Positions 46,036-53,417 of a DNA stretch of 64,000 nucleotides are shown piece by piece. Every line of letters starts with the position of its first letter. Within the stretch, counting starts at the first letter, position 1. Both the position numbers and the translations under genes were made by a program. The notes beneath the pieces were generated by a model. That model was not told where the DNA came from. It worked only from the letters and a program-made list of their open reading frames with translations, and ran no database searches. Source of the DNA: Paenibacillaceae bacterium (GTDB lineage: Bacteria; Bacillota; Clostridia; Lachnospirales; Lachnospiraceae); contig SVDS01000004.1 of assembly GCA_015057715.1 (NCBI GenBank), positions 1-64,000 of the forward strand, given 5' to 3'.

Positions 46036-46601
46036 CTACTTCTTTGGTCGGCTATTAATTTCTTTCACCGCCATCTGGAACATTAATATTCTATCGTTTT
46101 CCGGAAGCCTGGAAACTTCCCCGGGGAAGCAGCCGTGGTTAACAAACATGTAGTAAGCCAACTGCACGTCCATATCTCCCCCGTTTAATAGTTTTTTGCT
46201 TCTTCAATCTTTTCTCCCATGCTCTTCATGTCGTTTAATTCCAGGATCGCATTGGATAAACGGTTATATTCTCCCACGCTCAGCATCTGGGAAGGAACCT
46301 CCAGGGGATCTTCTGTTCCGTAATATTTACACATTTCCTGATCGCTGAAATCCGGCTCCTGAACACATGCAAGAATCAGTCTTCTGGTATAAAGAATGCT
46401 GTCTGTTTTCTCTACCGGAACTCCATCAACCTTAGCTGTTTTCCGGCTCATGCGGGCAAGCTTCTCATTTTCCTTCTGGGAAATAGCTTTGATCACAAAT
46501 GGGACAGGCTTCCCATCATCTCCTTTAAAACGTTCGGAAATAATCACCTCTTTGGTTACTCCCTCCACTGATGGCTGTAAAAATGCTTTTAATGCACTCA
46601 T
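46036..46601 (-). CDS. Tail assembly chaperone, -1 frameshift long form
   Basis: The product formed when ribosomes slip back one base at A_AAA_AAC (46191-46197). 137 shared codons are followed by 51 residues in the -1 frame (beginning LLNGGDMDVQLAYYMFVNHG, ending at a TAG at 46036), 188 residues in total. The extension carries the FPGEVSRLPENDRILMFQ-type segment usual in the T part of GT chaperones. The ribosome site of the tape measure gene begins right after the TAG. Confidence 0.85.
46185..46601 (-). CDS. Tail assembly chaperone, short form (XkdN-like)
   Basis: A 138-residue product of the unshifted frame. It matches XkdN-type tail assembly chaperones (LKAFLQPSVEGVTKEVIISERFKGDDGKPVPFVIKA in outline; ILACVQEPDFSDQEMCKYYGTEDP). 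It ends at a TAA one codon after the slippery site. The short and long forms together coat the tape measure during tube assembly. Confidence 0.9.
   Translation of the reverse strand: MSALKAFLQPSVEGVTKEVIISERFKGDDGKPVPFVIKAISQKENEKLARMSRKTAKVDGVPVEKTDSILYTRRLILACVQEPDFSDQEMCKYYGTEDPLEVPSQMLSVGEYNRLSNAILELNDMKSMGEKIEEAKNY
46191..46197 (-). other. Programmed -1 ribosomal frameshift site
   Basis: A AAA AAC in the correct phase with the XkdN-like frame (GCA AAA AAC TAT TAA). This is an optimal X XXY YYZ heptamer just before the stop, at the position where most tailed phages frameshift their tail chaperones. Confidence 0.85.
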
Positions 46602-46610
46602 AAAATCCTC

Positions 46611-47081
46611 CTATTCTCCCAGCTGTACCGGGGTTGAAAATGCGTTTAATACTTCTACGTTAGTAAAGCTGAATGCAATATCCATTGTTAAAAACTCTGT
46701 ATCTGCGTCCAGCATTGCAATGGGGAGCTTCTGGAGCTTTACGTTATAAAGAGCTACCGTCTGGCTGCCAATGGAACTTCCTTCATCTTCATTAGTAATC
46801 TGAATTGTAAAATACGGAAGTGCTCCCGTTTTTAAATAAGTTTTAAGCATGTTTAAAAATTCAGGTGTGCCATAATATACCGTGGCAGAGCCGGTAAGGG
46901 AAACACCTGATGTCTTTTTCTGTACCAGATTGGTTCCAACCACCTTAAAATCAGATTCCTGAAACTCTGCATCTGCCTGAATTTTCTTTAATCCGAACAT
47001 CTCCACATTACGTCCGTCTATTACTGCAAAGGCTCTTCCGGCCTTTCCGTTTAAAGCATCGCGTTCTAATAAAAAGCTCAT
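46611..47081 (-). CDS. Tail tube protein, XkdM-like
   Basis: A 156-residue tube protein of the XkdM/DUF2001 type. Features are the N-terminal LNGKAGRAFAVIDGRNVEMFGLKKIQAD, the central TGSATVYYGTPEFLNMLKTYLKTG and the C-terminal DMEIAFSFTNVEVL-like strand (MDIAFSFTNVEVL). Hexamer rings of this protein form the inner tube. It follows the sheath gene by 13 bases. Confidence 0.93.
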   Translation of the reverse strand: MSFLLERDALNGKAGRAFAVIDGRNVEMFGLKKIQADAEFQESDFKVVGTNLVQKKTSGVSLTGSATVYYGTPEFLNMLKTYLKTGALPYFTIQITNEDEGSSIGSQTVALYNVKLQKLPIAMLDADTEFLTMDIAFSFTNVEVLNAFSTPVQLGE

Positions 47082-47094
47082 AATCTACCTCCTC

Positions 47095-48432
47095 CTAATC
47101 CGTCAGGGTTGCTGTGATATAAATTTTTTCCACTGCAGCTACCGGCTGAATTGCCAGTGTTATTAAAACTGCATTCAGTGCATTTCCCGCTTCTACGACC
47201 ACATCATCAGATTCAAAATTCTGGATTCCTCCATTTGCCTGAATCTCATTTAAATACCCCACAATCCAGGATTTTAATAAATCCCGGCCCGTAGCGTTGT
47301 TCTGAGTCTTCCCAACAAAGTTCTGGGAGAAATTCTTATAAATATCGCTGGTAAGAGTATCAGCAGTCCGAATTACCTGGTTTAAGCTGAATGCTTCTCC
47401 TTTGTTTGCCGTGTAAGAAGTAAGTGTGTTAATATCTGACACGATCTTAACGGAACCAAATTCTTCAAAAAATACAATCTGCCCTTTGTCCAGCGCTTCA
47501 TCAATTTCTGCTGATGTCAGACGCGGAGATACATCTGCTGCGTTGGGATACTGGGCATAAACCAGAGACTCCGTATATTTTGCTCCTGCCTGCACACCGC
47601 CAACCCACCAGGTTGTCTTCAGTGGAGAAAGTGTAGTTCCATCTGTGAGCACCACCCCGTTTTTAACAGAGATGACTGCCTCAGTATCGCTTTCAGCACC
47701 AGACATAACTGCCTGACACTTCCTACCTGAATTTTCACGCATCCGTTTAATAAAGGCTGTGTATGCTTCCTTAATTGTGTTATCAGCGCCGTCATAGATA
47801 AGAATCTGAAAATTGCGGGATTCCAGAGCAGTTAAAAAGATGGAGTACTCTGCATTTTTTACTGTACCATCGCTGCCTCCTGTTAAAGAAGTCCCTGCGG
47901 AAGCTGCCAGGTTACCGCTACCGGAAAAAGTAACCCAGTCGTTTCCTTTTAAATCAGAAGCAGTTTTTCCTGTCTGAGTATTTTTTACTGATCCCTCTAC
48001 AATGGTTCGTATTACATAATTACCTGACTCATCTGGGTCCTGGGTAAGTGAAACGGAAATATCATTACCACGTACACCCTGATATCTTGCAGTAACAGTA
48101 AGCTCACCAATAACAGCGTTGGCTTTTGCCGAGCCTTCTGCAGCCGGACGGTAAAGCATAACCTTTGCAGGTCCGCTTGTACGCTCACTTCCTTTAAAAA
48201 TCTCTCTTAAAAACAATGACTTATCACTGGTTGCAGAGTAACCAATGTAGGACGTAAAATCGTCCCCGGCAGTGATTGTCATAAGTTCTCCTTCTGGTCC
48301 CCATGACAATGGTTCACAAATTGCTACAATTCCCCTATCCCCCACTTTAACCGACTGCTCCATACTTGATTTTACATTAATGTAAACACCCGGCTGCTTT
48401 TTGCTTTGTGATGTCCATGTTCCTCCAGCCAT
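47095..48432 (-). CDS. Contractile tail sheath protein, XkdK-like
   Basis: A 445-residue sheath protein, the defining part of a contractile tail. N-terminal QPGVYINVKSSMEQSVKVGDRGIVAI and C-terminal VEKIYITATLTD match the family's ends that interlink sheath subunits. It begins directly after the stop of the 64-residue gene. Its presence excludes a siphovirus-type (F-type) particle. Confidence 0.95.
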   Translation of the reverse strand: MAGGTWTSQSKKQPGVYINVKSSMEQSVKVGDRGIVAICEPLSWGPEGELMTITAGDDFTSYIGYSATSDKSLFLREIFKGSERTSGPAKVMLYRPAAEGSAKANAVIGELTVTARYQGVRGNDISVSLTQDPDESGNYVIRTIVEGSVKNTQTGKTASDLKGNDWVTFSGSGNLAASAGTSLTGGSDGTVKNAEYSIFLTALESRNFQILIYDGADNTIKEAYTAFIKRMRENSGRKCQAVMSGAESDTEAVISVKNGVVLTDGTTLSPLKTTWWVGGVQAGAKYTESLVYAQYPNAADVSPRLTSAEIDEALDKGQIVFFEEFGSVKIVSDINTLTSYTANKGEAFSLNQVIRTADTLTSDIYKNFSQNFVGKTQNNATGRDLLKSWIVGYLNEIQANGGIQNFESDDVVVEAGNALNAVLITLAIQPVAAVEKIYITATLTD

Positions 48433-48627
48433 TTACTTCTCCTCCTTATTTTCAAAAAATTTATCAAGAATTTCCTTTGCTTCTTCCAGCGTGTACTCCG
48501 TTTTTGTAAGAAGCACCTTCGCAAAGTCCGGTTGATATCCGGAAAATTCTTTGCTTGCAAGAAGTGCCTCCCTATTAAATTTTACCGGTTCTCTCACTGT
48601 TTTTTTTGTGTCTTTTGCTTTTGACAT
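48433..48627 (-). CDS. Small conserved tail-locus protein
   Basis: A 64-residue charged protein. The segment LLASKEFSGYQPDFAKVLLTKTEYTLEEAKEILDKFFENK resembles small proteins found just before the sheath gene in clostridial myophages and diffocins. Its function is unknown. AAGGGGAAAG precedes the ATG, and it is immediately adjacent to the sheath gene, so the two should be co-translated. Confidence 0.78.
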   Translation of the reverse strand: MSKAKDTKKTVREPVKFNREALLASKEFSGYQPDFAKVLLTKTEYTLEEAKEILDKFFENKEEK

Positions 48628-48679
48628 CTTTGATTCTTTCCCCTTTCTTTTTTGTTTTTTAAGGTAGCGAATAATAATA

Positions 48680-48711
48680 AAAAAGAGTCTCCTGTGTGGA
48701 AACCCTTTTTC
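48680..48711 (-). terminator. Hairpin with T run between activator and structural genes
   Basis: On the minus strand AAAAAG..TTTCC pairs with GGAGA..CTTTTT and a T run follows. It lies about 45 bases after the ArpU/RinA-like gene and 50 bases before the first structural gene. A -10-like TATATT (48722-48727) without a good -35 lies just upstream, so the structural genes may depend on an activator-driven promoter here. Confidence 0.6.
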
Positions 48712-48755
48712 ATACTACTAATATAGCATGTTGATTTGTCCCTTGATTACCAATC

Positions 48756-49166
48756 TTAATTTTTTCTTTTATCCAGAAGCCAGTAAAATTTACGGCGTCT
48801 GTCATAATATGTATTGTGACTGCAAGGAATTTCCATTATCATTCGCAAATATTCATACGTAATATCTTCCTCTGTCACAGCCTTCAATATATATTTGTAA
48901 ATGTCCGCATCTGTTTCTATAGCCGTCTGTTCGATCAGCTTACAGTTCTGCTCAAGCATTACCCTTCTGATTGCAAGCTGCTGTGTAACGTCCACAGGAC
49001 TATGAGATGATGGCATACTGGAAATTCTCACAGATTTAACTGTATCTGTTTTATACTTAAGCTCCTCTCTCCATTCTCCATATTGAAGACACCAAAAATA
49101 CAATTCCCAGAAACGGTTTTTACTGATTCCATATTTGCTGTAATTTAAAGGTCTGACATTTCCCAT
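48756..49166 (-). CDS. ArpU/RinA-like phage late-gene activator
   Basis: A 136-residue protein whose C-terminal half (YKYILKAVTEEDITYEYLRMIMEIPCSHNTYYDRRRKFYWLLDKR) resembles the sigma-region-4-like helix-turn-helix of ArpU/RinA phage activators. The N-terminal NYSKYGISKNRFWELYFWCLQYGEW is common in clostridial relatives. It is the first gene of the tail operon and probably switches on the structural genes. A hairpin follows it. Confidence 0.8.
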   Translation of the reverse strand: MGNVRPLNYSKYGISKNRFWELYFWCLQYGEWREELKYKTDTVKSVRISSMPSSHSPVDVTQQLAIRRVMLEQNCKLIEQTAIETDADIYKYILKAVTEEDITYEYLRMIMEIPCSHNTYYDRRRKFYWLLDKRKN

Positions 49167-49255
49167 TCTTTTATCCTCCCTGATATTTTTGCTTTATTCA
49201 CAGTCATGTTGCTATCATTGATATTTGCCAACTATATTTCAGGCAATTATTGTAT

Positions 49256-49271
49256 GTTCAATACTTTGAAC
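49256..49271. promoter_or_regulatory. Operator O1 for the CI-like repressor
   Basis: GTTCAA-TACT-TTGAAC is a perfect 6-4-6 dyad, identical to the one at 49347-49362. It lies 90 bases before the activator gene start, near the probable leftward promoter. Confidence 0.75.
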
Positions 49272-49346
49272 TAATTTAATAAAAAATAAACCACATTTGG
49301 CTATATTATTAATTTTATATTATGTGGCTCATTTGTTAATTTTAAA

Positions 49347-49362
49347 GTTCAATACTTTGAAC
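49347..49362. promoter_or_regulatory. Operator O2 for the CI-like repressor
   Basis: A second exact copy of the 16-bp dyad, 91 bp from O1, or about nine helical turns. Even spacing on one face would permit looping between bound repressors. Confidence 0.75.
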
Positions 49363-49405
49363 CATTCGTATCATAGCATGATTAGATTCTTCTGTCAACG
49401 CAAAA

Positions 49406-49421
49406 GTTCAAACATTTAAAC
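49406..49421. promoter_or_regulatory. Operator O3, imperfect, near the repressor promoter
   Basis: GTTCAA-ACAT-TTAAAC has one mismatch to the dyad and lies 16 bases before the -35 box of the repressor gene. The -35 box TTGAAC itself equals one operator half-site. Confidence 0.65.
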
Positions 49422-49436
49422 CACAGGATTGTTATA

Positions 49437-49465
49437 TTGAACTTTTATGCGACATATGATATATT
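49437..49465 (+). promoter_or_regulatory. Promoter of the repressor gene
   Basis: -35 TTGAAC (49437-49442), 17-bp spacer and -10 TATATT (49460-49465). The -35 box is an operator half-site, which suggests autoregulation. The whole 49167-49489 gap is accounted for by this promoter and the three operators; the leftward promoter itself is not clear. Confidence 0.65.
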
Positions 49466-49489
49466 ATATAGAGAGAGGCGGTTTATATA

Positions 49490-49987
49490 ATGAAAAATGA
49501 AAACACTGCTATTCGATTAAAAAAAATTATGGAAGATAAAAATTTACGTCAGACCGACATATTAAATCTGGCGATTCCTTTTTGCAATATGTATAACGTT
49601 AAGATGAATAAGTCTGATATCAGCCAATATTGCGCTGGTAAAACAGAACCTAACCAAAAGAAATTGTTTGTACTTGGTAAAGCTCTTAATGTAAGTGAGG
49701 CCTGGTTAATGGGTTTTGATGTACCTATGGAAAGAGTGCAGACTCCTGGTTCAAACCAACTTAAAGCCAGTGTTCTTTCCTCTGATAATGAGCTTTTTAT
49801 TAATTATAATAAGCTTAATAGTACTAATAAAAGGAAAGTACTTGACTACAGTAAGAATCTATATCAAATACAGTTGATGGAAGAAGAAAACAACCGACAT
49901 CTTCTCACCAATGCAGCTCATGAACGTACTGACATAGAAGTGACTGATGAAATGAGAGAATATGACAACGCTTTTTTTGATGAATAA
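49490..49987 (+). CDS. CI/Xre-like repressor of the tail locus
   Basis: A 165-residue protein. The N-terminal helix-turn-helix (AIRLKKIMEDKNLRQTDILNLAIPFCNMYNVKMNKSDISQYCAGKTEPNQKKLFVLGKALNVSEAWLMGFDVPME in outline, residues 7-80) is of the Xre type. The C-terminal half is charged and helical, with no visible LexA-type Ser-Lys peptidase motif, so RecA-stimulated self-cleavage cannot be assumed. It is divergent from the tail operon and its promoter region carries the operators above. Confidence 0.88.
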   Translation: MKNENTAIRLKKIMEDKNLRQTDILNLAIPFCNMYNVKMNKSDISQYCAGKTEPNQKKLFVLGKALNVSEAWLMGFDVPMERVQTPGSNQLKASVLSSDNELFINYNKLNSTNKRKVLDYSKNLYQIQLMEEENNRHLLTNAAHERTDIEVTDEMREYDNAFFDE

Positions 49988-50022
49988 ATAGGATATAGGA
50001 AATCATTTGACAGTTACTATTA

Positions 50023-50063
50023 ACATACAACCCCCTCCTGGTGTACAGGAGGGGGTTGTATGT
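50023..50063. terminator. Perfect 18-bp hairpin between convergent genes
   Basis: An exact 18-bp stem (50023-50040 with 50046-50063) with a 5-base loop lies between the convergent repressor and wall-binding genes. T runs are weak on both sides, but stem strength makes bidirectional termination likely. Confidence 0.75.
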
Positions 50064-50086
50064 TATACCTATTTATAAAGCAATTA

Positions 50087-51016
50087 TCATTCCACCCACG
50101 CCCCATCACTACCTACTTTATATCCATCCGGAGTCGTTGTGTTGGTGTACATGGCACCATCATTACCACAGTAATACCACTTTGATTTCCAATTGATCCA
50201 ACCGGTAACCATAGTTCCTGATTCATTCATAAAATACCATTTATCATTCTTATATTGCCAACGGCTTCCAGGACCTTCCAGACCTTTTTTTGATTTACCA
50301 AAGCTGATTCTTGAAGCATCTTCGGAAGTGACCTGGAAAGCATCTGACTTATACCATGTTCCCGTGAGGGAGGAATCTGTTACTGCACGAACCTGATAGG
50401 AATACTTACCCTCTTTTGTTATATAAGCTGATAAATCATAATTGGTGTCTTTCGTAATAAAAGAGCTTATCAATCCACTGCCACGGTACAGTCTTAACTG
50501 ATATTCATCGGCTTCACTTACCGTATCCCATCTCACCAGACCGTTTGTCTTATCCCATTTCAGTTCATTCACATTAAGATCAATCACATTCAGGCTATGG
50601 TTGCTGTTATTGTCATTTAAGGCATCAAATATAATGTATATCTTCATATCTGTTTCATTCATCAGGCCGCCAATTACAGTTCCTTTGGTTCCGGTGATTT
50701 TTATATTTTTCACAGCCCGATTAGAAAAAGTATAATTGCCATCAGTCCTGATCCGAACCACAAGCGTTGGCCGGTCAATATCCTTAAAATCACCATCCGG
50801 CTCATCTATATCGTATGCTTTATCTAAGTGATACATATTAGAATCAGTTGTAACCACCACATCTAAATTACCGTCTCCGCTTGATGCTCCTCCAGCTGAT
50901 TGGATATTCACTGAAACATCATTGATTGTACTGGAAGCCGCCATAGAAGTAAATGGAGCTGCCATAATAAAGAAAGCCGTACCTAAAGTAATCAAAGTCT
51001 TACTGCCACAAAACAT
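50087..51016 (-). CDS. Secreted protein with C-terminal choline-binding-type repeats
   Basis: I start it at the ATG at 51016 (309 residues, MFCGSKTLITLG), 6-7 bases after GGAGGG. A signal peptide ends near AAPFTSMAA. Two strand-rich domains follow; the second (about 150-230) looks like fibronectin type III (DTVSEADEYQLRLYRGSG). The last 60 residues contain two to three aromatic CW-binding repeats (WQYKNDKWYFMNESGTMVTGW). Such repeats bind choline or glucan-like wall polymers in related bacteria. It lies 40 bases after the BlaR1-like gene and probably belongs to the same transcript, a likely output of that system. Confidence 0.8.
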   Translation of the reverse strand: MFCGSKTLITLGTAFFIMAAPFTSMAASSTINDVSVNIQSAGGASSGDGNLDVVVTTDSNMYHLDKAYDIDEPDGDFKDIDRPTLVVRIRTDGNYTFSNRAVKNIKITGTKGTVIGGLMNETDMKIYIIFDALNDNNSNHSLNVIDLNVNELKWDKTNGLVRWDTVSEADEYQLRLYRGSGLISSFITKDTNYDLSAYITKEGKYSYQVRAVTDSSLTGTWYKSDAFQVTSEDASRISFGKSKKGLEGPGSRWQYKNDKWYFMNESGTMVTGWINWKSKWYYCGNDGAMYTNTTTPDGYKVGSDGAWVE

Positions 51017-51056
51017 ATCATTCCCTCCTTCATACATTTATTTATAGAAAATTATT

Positions 51057-52892
51057 TTAATTCATACCCACGACACGTGAATGATCCTCCACCGCCGTTG
51101 TATTTGAATTCCCGGTTTCAATTCTATAACCGTTGTCATCAATCTTATAACCGTCAACAACAGTATTTTTCAATACTTCTCCATTCTCGTTGTAATAATA
51201 CCACTTTCCACCATAATACTCCCACCCACGGTTTTTGTTGGTACATAGACCATTATCTGCAAATACATAATCTTTGCTGCCAATTCTTAATGTGGTGTTG
51301 CTGACTAAATTCCCCTGATTATCAAAATAGAACCACTTACCATTGCCGGTCTTTAACCAGGTACTTACTAAATCTTCACCCTCTAATTTACAACGCCATT
51401 TGTCATTTTGCTGGTACCACCCCGGATATTTACTTTTATCGTCTGAAATGAAACTTGATTCTGGTATTAGAATACCGTTTTCGTCCAATTTTTTCCCATT
51501 AACAGTAGTATTTTTTAACATCACTCCGTTCTCATCAAAAAAGTACCATCTGTTATTACAATCCAGCTGCCAGCCTGTTTCTATTTTATTTGTACAGTGA
51601 CCATCCGTTGCAAAATCATAGTTTTTACCGTCAATTGTGAGAGTTATATCATGAACCATGACACCCTGTTTATCGAAATAGTACCACAATCCAGTATCAA
51701 ACAACCAGTCTTCCGATACATTTCCTACTACCATTTCTGCATCTTTAAATAACTCGCCTCGATAATACCAGTTGTCATTTTGCTGATACCACCCAACCTT
51801 CAGACCTGGTCCGTTTGAGGCTGAGGGAATCATGTTTTCCGTGTTTAACGCTTTTACCTGTAAGTTATTGGATAATATAATACAGGCGGCGATAACGCAG
51901 CTCAAAGCCATTTTGAACGTAATCTTATTGGAACCTTTGCTGAATTTTTTGATCATATTTATTCTTTCCTTCATTTGATTATTGGTTTCAAAGTAAATGG
52001 GCATCTGGGTATATTCATTCTTATTAAAATAGGATTTGGAAATATTGAGAAGAGTCATTCCATATTCAATGTTTTCATCTTCATTAAGGAGTTCCAGCAC
52101 GCAAGCATCACAGGTACACTCTCTGTAAATCCTCATCTTCTTAACTGCAATCCATGCCAGGGGGTTATACCAGTGAATTAATAGCGCTATGATACTGAGC
52201 AAATTATAAAGTACGTCTTTTCTTTTGAAATGAACAAGTTCATGTAAAAAAATATGGGATATCTGATTGGAATTACTGATATTAAGAATATACTCTGGGA
52301 TGTATATGGCCGGCTTTATAATTCCAGTAATACATGGGCTTTTAATCCGGTCATTTATCACAACTCTGATTTCCTGTTTTATTGATAAATCTGCCTTCAA
52401 TGTTTGTACCAATGCCAGCGTCTTCTCGTCACCAGTATTGGTTACACCTAAGATTTTACGTCTGAAATTATAGTTGGTAATTAATAAAAAAATACTAAGC
52501 AATACGATTCCAGTCAGCCATATAATGGATGCTGTCTGTAAAATGGCGGTGAGAAGGTTATTGTTCTCACTGTTTTCAGGAACCTCATTCGTCATACTGC
52601 TATTCATGTCTAAGAGCGGCTGGTTCATGCCTGCGCTGCCGCTTGTTACAATCTGCTCCGATTGAACCAGCGTGAGATATCTCTGATTTAAGATACTGAA
52701 TAAATTTGAGTCTATGTGATCCGATACAGGGGTCAACAGCTTGATCAGGATCAAAACCCACAACGCATTTTTAACTCTGATATTCATTTTCTCACCAAAC
52801 AGCATTATAATCGTCATAACCAGCAATATAAAGATACCAGTTGACAGAGATGACCTTAAAAAGCATAGAAAAACCCTTGTTAAAAACTCCAT
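51057..52892 (-). CDS. BlaR1/MecR1-like membrane metalloprotease with choline-binding-type repeats
   Basis: A 611-residue protein. Four membrane helices lie in the first 340 residues. The zinc motif is HELVH (H217, E218, H221), typical of M56 antirepressor peptidases, with the downstream acidic ligand region ECTCDACVLELL. BlaR1/MecR1 normally end in a penicillin-binding sensor domain; here the extracellular C-terminus (about 360-600) instead has five or so CW-binding repeats of the GWYQQNDNWYYRG / WYYFDKQGVMV type. It probably senses a wall component or wall damage and cleaves the BlaI-like repressor encoded just upstream. No beta-lactamase is nearby. Confidence 0.88.
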   Translation of the reverse strand: MEFLTRVFLCFLRSSLSTGIFILLVMTIIMLFGEKMNIRVKNALWVLILIKLLTPVSDHIDSNLFSILNQRYLTLVQSEQIVTSGSAGMNQPLLDMNSSMTNEVPENSENNNLLTAILQTASIIWLTGIVLLSIFLLITNYNFRRKILGVTNTGDEKTLALVQTLKADLSIKQEIRVVINDRIKSPCITGIIKPAIYIPEYILNISNSNQISHIFLHELVHFKRKDVLYNLLSIIALLIHWYNPLAWIAVKKMRIYRECTCDACVLELLNEDENIEYGMTLLNISKSYFNKNEYTQMPIYFETNNQMKERINMIKKFSKGSNKITFKMALSCVIAACIILSNNLQVKALNTENMIPSASNGPGLKVGWYQQNDNWYYRGELFKDAEMVVGNVSEDWLFDTGLWYYFDKQGVMVHDITLTIDGKNYDFATDGHCTNKIETGWQLDCNNRWYFFDENGVMLKNTTVNGKKLDENGILIPESSFISDDKSKYPGWYQQNDKWRCKLEGEDLVSTWLKTGNGKWFYFDNQGNLVSNTTLRIGSKDYVFADNGLCTNKNRGWEYYGGKWYYYNENGEVLKNTVVDGYKIDDNGYRIETGNSNTTAVEDHSRVVGMN

Positions 52893-52907
52893 ATCAACGT
52901 TTTCTCC

Positions 52908-53312
52908 TTACAGATCTTCAGATTCATCAGATGATTTACTCTCTCTTTTTTCTTTTAAAACACGTTCCAATTGTTCAATCTGATCCATTGACAAATCTTT
53001 ATCCTCTAAAAATTTAGTCAGAAGCATACCAAGTGCTCCATCATATACCCGTTTTAAAAAATCTTTGTTCTCAAATTTTATGTAATCATCTTTCGAGTAT
53101 AACGGATAATAGTAATAAGTCCTGCCCTTCTTTTCGTAGCTTATAACTTCTTTATTGGCAAGCCGCGTTATAAAAGTTTTAATTGTCTGATCGGACCATC
53201 TGTGTTTGGGTGACAGGCTTTGAATGATCTTCTCTGATGTCAATGGGCTTGAATTCCATAGCAGTTTCATTACCTGCCACTCCGCCTCTGATATTTTAGG
53301 AATTTCTTCCAC
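52908..53312 (-). CDS. BlaI/MecI-family repressor
   Basis: A 134-residue winged-helix repressor: ISEAEWQVMKLLWNSSPLTSEKIIQSL (helices 1-2), WSDQTIKTFITRLANKEVISYEKKGRTYYYYPL (recognition helix and wing), then a dimerisation and cleavage region. The start is a GTG. It is followed 15 bases later by the M56 protease gene, the usual repressor-protease order. Two TACA-N2-TGTA boxes lie just upstream. Confidence 0.94.
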   Translation of the reverse strand: MEEIPKISEAEWQVMKLLWNSSPLTSEKIIQSLSPKHRWSDQTIKTFITRLANKEVISYEKKGRTYYYYPLYSKDDYIKFENKDFLKRVYDGALGMLLTKFLEDKDLSMDQIEQLERVLKEKRESKSSDESEDL

Positions 53313-53358
53313 TTACTTTTTCACCCCCCCTAAAACATTTTTTACAAAAATTAACATC

Positions 53359-53394
53359 TACAATTGTAAACTATGATTAAAGTCTACATCTGTA
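53359..53394. promoter_or_regulatory. Two BlaI-type operators
   Basis: TACAATTGTA (53359-53368) and TACATCTGTA (53385-53394) both match the TACA-N2-TGTA core of bla/mec operators, with centres 26 bp apart. They lie upstream of the repressor gene, as expected for autorepression. I could not fix the promoter boxes with certainty. Confidence 0.8.
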
Positions 53395-53417
53395 GATGTT
53401 AAATGTCAAGACATTCA

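Larger units (their letters stand above)
38175..49987. mobile_element. Capsid-less contractile tail locus (R-type tailocin / PBSX-like remnant)
   Basis: Leftward genes encode activator, small protein, sheath, tube, frameshifted chaperone, tape measure, hub, baseplate and fibre in the order of the PBSX xkd genes and of clostridial diffocins. A divergent repressor closes the right side. There is no terminase, portal, capsid, head-tail connector, integrase, holin or endolysin in the locus, and flanking genes look chromosomal. This is the pattern of a domesticated tail particle. Release would need lysis genes elsewhere. Confidence 0.88.

Noticed and set aside
46185..46187. The TAA in the chaperone gene as a disabling mutation
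   Set aside because: The stop directly follows an in-phase A_AAA_AAC heptamer and the -1 frame continues with family-like sequence, so it is a programmed frameshift and not decay.
38175..49987. Complete prophage
   Set aside because: No integrase, replication, terminase, portal, capsid or lysis gene and no convincing att repeats; only the tail module and its regulators are present.
52908..53394. Beta-lactamase or mec resistance operon
   Set aside because: BlaI-like repressor and operators are real, but there is no beta-lactamase or PBP2a gene nearby and the protease lacks a penicillin-binding sensor domain.
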